From Anaerotignum propionicum (GTDB lineage Bacteria; Bacillota; Clostridia; Lachnospirales; Anaerotignaceae), in contig NZ_JANGAD010000010.1 of NCBI RefSeq assembly GCF_024461735.1, positions 1 through 64,000 of the forward strand: a DNA stretch of 64,000 nt. Direction: 5' to 3'. Under the pieces are notes generated by a model that ran no database searches, was not told where the DNA came from, and worked only from the letters and a program-made list of their open reading frames with translations. A program made the translations under genes and the position numbers. Below are positions 62,998 to 64,000 of the stretch, one piece after another. Positions within the stretch are counted from its first letter, which is position 1. Every line of letters starts with the position of its first letter.

Positions 62998-63014
62998 GAG
63001 AGGATAATGCAGAG

Positions 63015-63242
63015 ATGGAAACATTATTGAAGATTTTGGCTGAATTAAGACCGGACGTTGATTTTGAGGGGAATAAGGAATTGGTGGACAGCGGTGAGCT
63101 GGATTCCTTTGACATCGTTTCCTTGGTTGGTGAATTATGTGAGGCTTATGAAATAGAGATAGGTGCAGAGGACATCATTCCTGAAAACTTTAATTCTGTT
63201 GAGGCGATTATGGCTTTGGTAGAAAGATTGCAGGAAGATTGA
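63015..63242 (+). CDS. Acyl/D-alanyl carrier protein (DltC-like)
   Basis: 75 residues. The phosphopantetheine serine is Ser31 in ELDSFDIVSLV; helix pattern and acidic surface fit a carrier protein. It would be loaded by the AMP ligase and hand the group to the MBOAT protein downstream. Confidence 0.9.
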   Translation: METLLKILAELRPDVDFEGNKELVDSGELDSFDIVSLVGELCEAYEIEIGAEDIIPENFNSVEAIMALVERLQED

Positions 63243-63261
63243 TTTTTAAGGAGATTGGGTT

Positions 63262-64000
63262 ATGGCTTTTACTTCGGTACAATTTGTGGTTTTCCTGATA
63301 TTGGCGGCCACTTTATATTTCCTAACCCCGAAGCGTTACCGTTGGGTAACGCTTTTGGTTGTTAATTATATTTTTTATTTTTTTGCAGGGGTAGGATACT
63401 TTCTTTATTTGCTGGCAACAACAGTAACGATATTTCTTGGAGGACTTAAGCTGGGCAATATGTCTGCCAAAAATAAGGCGGATTTTGCGGCAATAAAGGG
63501 AACATTAGATAAAGAACAGAAAAAGGCGTGGAAGGCTAATTTTACAAAAAGGAAACGGGCTGTTTTAATTCCCACTATGCTTTTTAACTTAGGTATTTTG
63601 GCGGTTTTGAAATATTCGGGTTTTGTTGGCAGTAATTTAAATGCTTTGTTTGGGCGCTTTTCCATTGGTTTGGAAATGCCTGTCTATAGCTTTTTATTGC
63701 CTTTGGGAATTTCTTTTTATACCTTTCAGTCAGTGGGGTATTTGATTGATGTTTATCGGGAAAAATATGAACCTGAGCGTAATTTAGCAAAGTTTGCGTT
63801 GTTTATATCCTTTTTCCCCCAGATTGTGCAAGGTCCTATTGGCAGATATAATGATTTGGCGGAACAGCTTTATCGCCCAAACAGCTTTTCTTATGAGAGG
63901 GTTAAGTTTGGTGTGCAGTTGATGCTTTGGGGGGCTTTTAAAAAGCTTGTGATTGCAGATAGAGCAAAGGTGATTGTGGATACGGTTTTTGGATATCCAG
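63262..64000 (+). CDS. MBOAT-family membrane O-acyltransferase (AlgI/DltB-like), partial
   Basis: Open from the ATG at 63262 (AAGGAGA upstream) to the window end, 246 codons. Starts MAFTSVQFVVFLILAATLYF, has several hydrophobic segments, and contains SFYTFQSVGYLIDVYR and FFPQIVQGPIGRYNDL, hallmarks of AlgI/DltB proteins. It moves an acyl group from the carrier protein across the membrane to a wall or capsule polymer. The catalytic histidine lies beyond the window. Confidence 0.92.
   Translation, partial: MAFTSVQFVVFLILAATLYFLTPKRYRWVTLLVVNYIFYFFAGVGYFLYLLATTVTIFLGGLKLGNMSAKNKADFAAIKGTLDKEQKKAWKANFTKRKRAVLIPTMLFNLGILAVLKYSGFVGSNLNALFGRFSIGLEMPVYSFLLPLGISFYTFQSVGYLIDVYREKYEPERNLAKFALFISFFPQIVQGPIGRYNDLAEQLYRPNSFSYERVKFGVQLMLWGAFKKLVIADRAKVIVDTVFGYP

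Noticed and set aside
1..64000. CRISPR arrays, insertion sequences, prophage, tRNA or rRNA genes
   Set aside because: No direct-repeat/spacer pattern, transposase, integrase or stable RNA gene was recognised; tRNA detection by eye is limited, so a tRNAscan run would be the decisive check.

Overview
The window looks like a chromosomal segment of a low-GC, spore-forming anaerobic Firmicute, most likely a clostridium of the Lachnospirales/Anaerotignum type. The basis is strong AGGAGG ribosome sites, SpoIIGA with pro-sigma-E, a T-box riboswitch, Rrf2, RpiR and sigma-54 regulators, a ferredoxin-dependent 2-oxoacid oxidoreductase, and AT-rich intergenic DNA with many clean sigma-A promoters and intrinsic terminators. 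The genus is inference. I see no rRNA, tRNA, IS element, phage or CRISPR array.

Layout. 1-1.5 kb: a coiled-coil protein of unknown function. 1.5-11.8 kb: a ketohexose island, with divergent RpiR regulator and PfkB kinase on the minus strand, and on the plus strand a ribose-type ABC importer, ROK kinase, divergent phosphofructokinase, class II aldolase and a GatZ/KbaZ-family protein. 11.9-32 kb: a large sulfur amino acid region with a polar amino acid ABC importer (probably cystine), three CysK-family proteins, an O-methyltransferase-like gene, LuxS, a cystathionine lyase, a LysR regulator, a MetQNI importer, a 2-oxoacid:ferredoxin oxidoreductase with an acyl-CoA ligase and an aminotransferase, and an Rrf2 regulator. 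32-39 kb: alpha/beta hydrolase, tRNA thiolation and sulfur trafficking (MnmA, TcdA, cysteine desulfurase, a TtcA-like protein) and homoserine dehydrogenase. 39.4-45 kb: spoIIGA-sigE, then two collagen-like Gly-X-Y proteins. 45.4-52.4 kb: a sigma-54 activator and an acetoin/2-oxoacid dehydrogenase complex behind a textbook -24/-12 promoter. 53-55.6 kb: a dCache chemoreceptor. 56-59 kb: a T-box-controlled TrpXYZ-type importer. 59.3-60.3 kb: an IscR-like Rrf2 regulator and a YbaK deacylase. 60.6-64 kb: a Dlt-like acylation operon (AMP ligase, GNAT, carrier protein, MBOAT) cut by the window end.

Main discovery. Within the sulfur region are four unannotated short ORFs, each with a good ribosome site and a run of cysteine codons near its end: 12008-12079 (FCCCY), 15620-15655 (RCCR), 16669-16812 (CNACCCK) and 21712-21813 (CC and CC, plus a Met-rich stretch). 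They lie directly upstream of the amino acid importer, cysK, the methyltransferase-luxS-lyase-cysK-like operon, and metQ. Three are followed by an intrinsic terminator before the structural gene, which suggests cysteine-responsive (and, at metQ, possibly methionine-responsive) attenuation by leader-peptide translation. Superimposed on the promoters is a shared palindrome, ACCTAT-N6/7-ATAGGK, found at five promoter positions including that of the Rrf2 gene itself, so the Rrf2 protein is the likely repressor. A weaker fifth Cys-run ORF (53062-53184) precedes the chemoreceptor. I infer a two-layer cysteine regulon: an Rrf2 repressor at initiation plus poly-Cys leader peptides after initiation.
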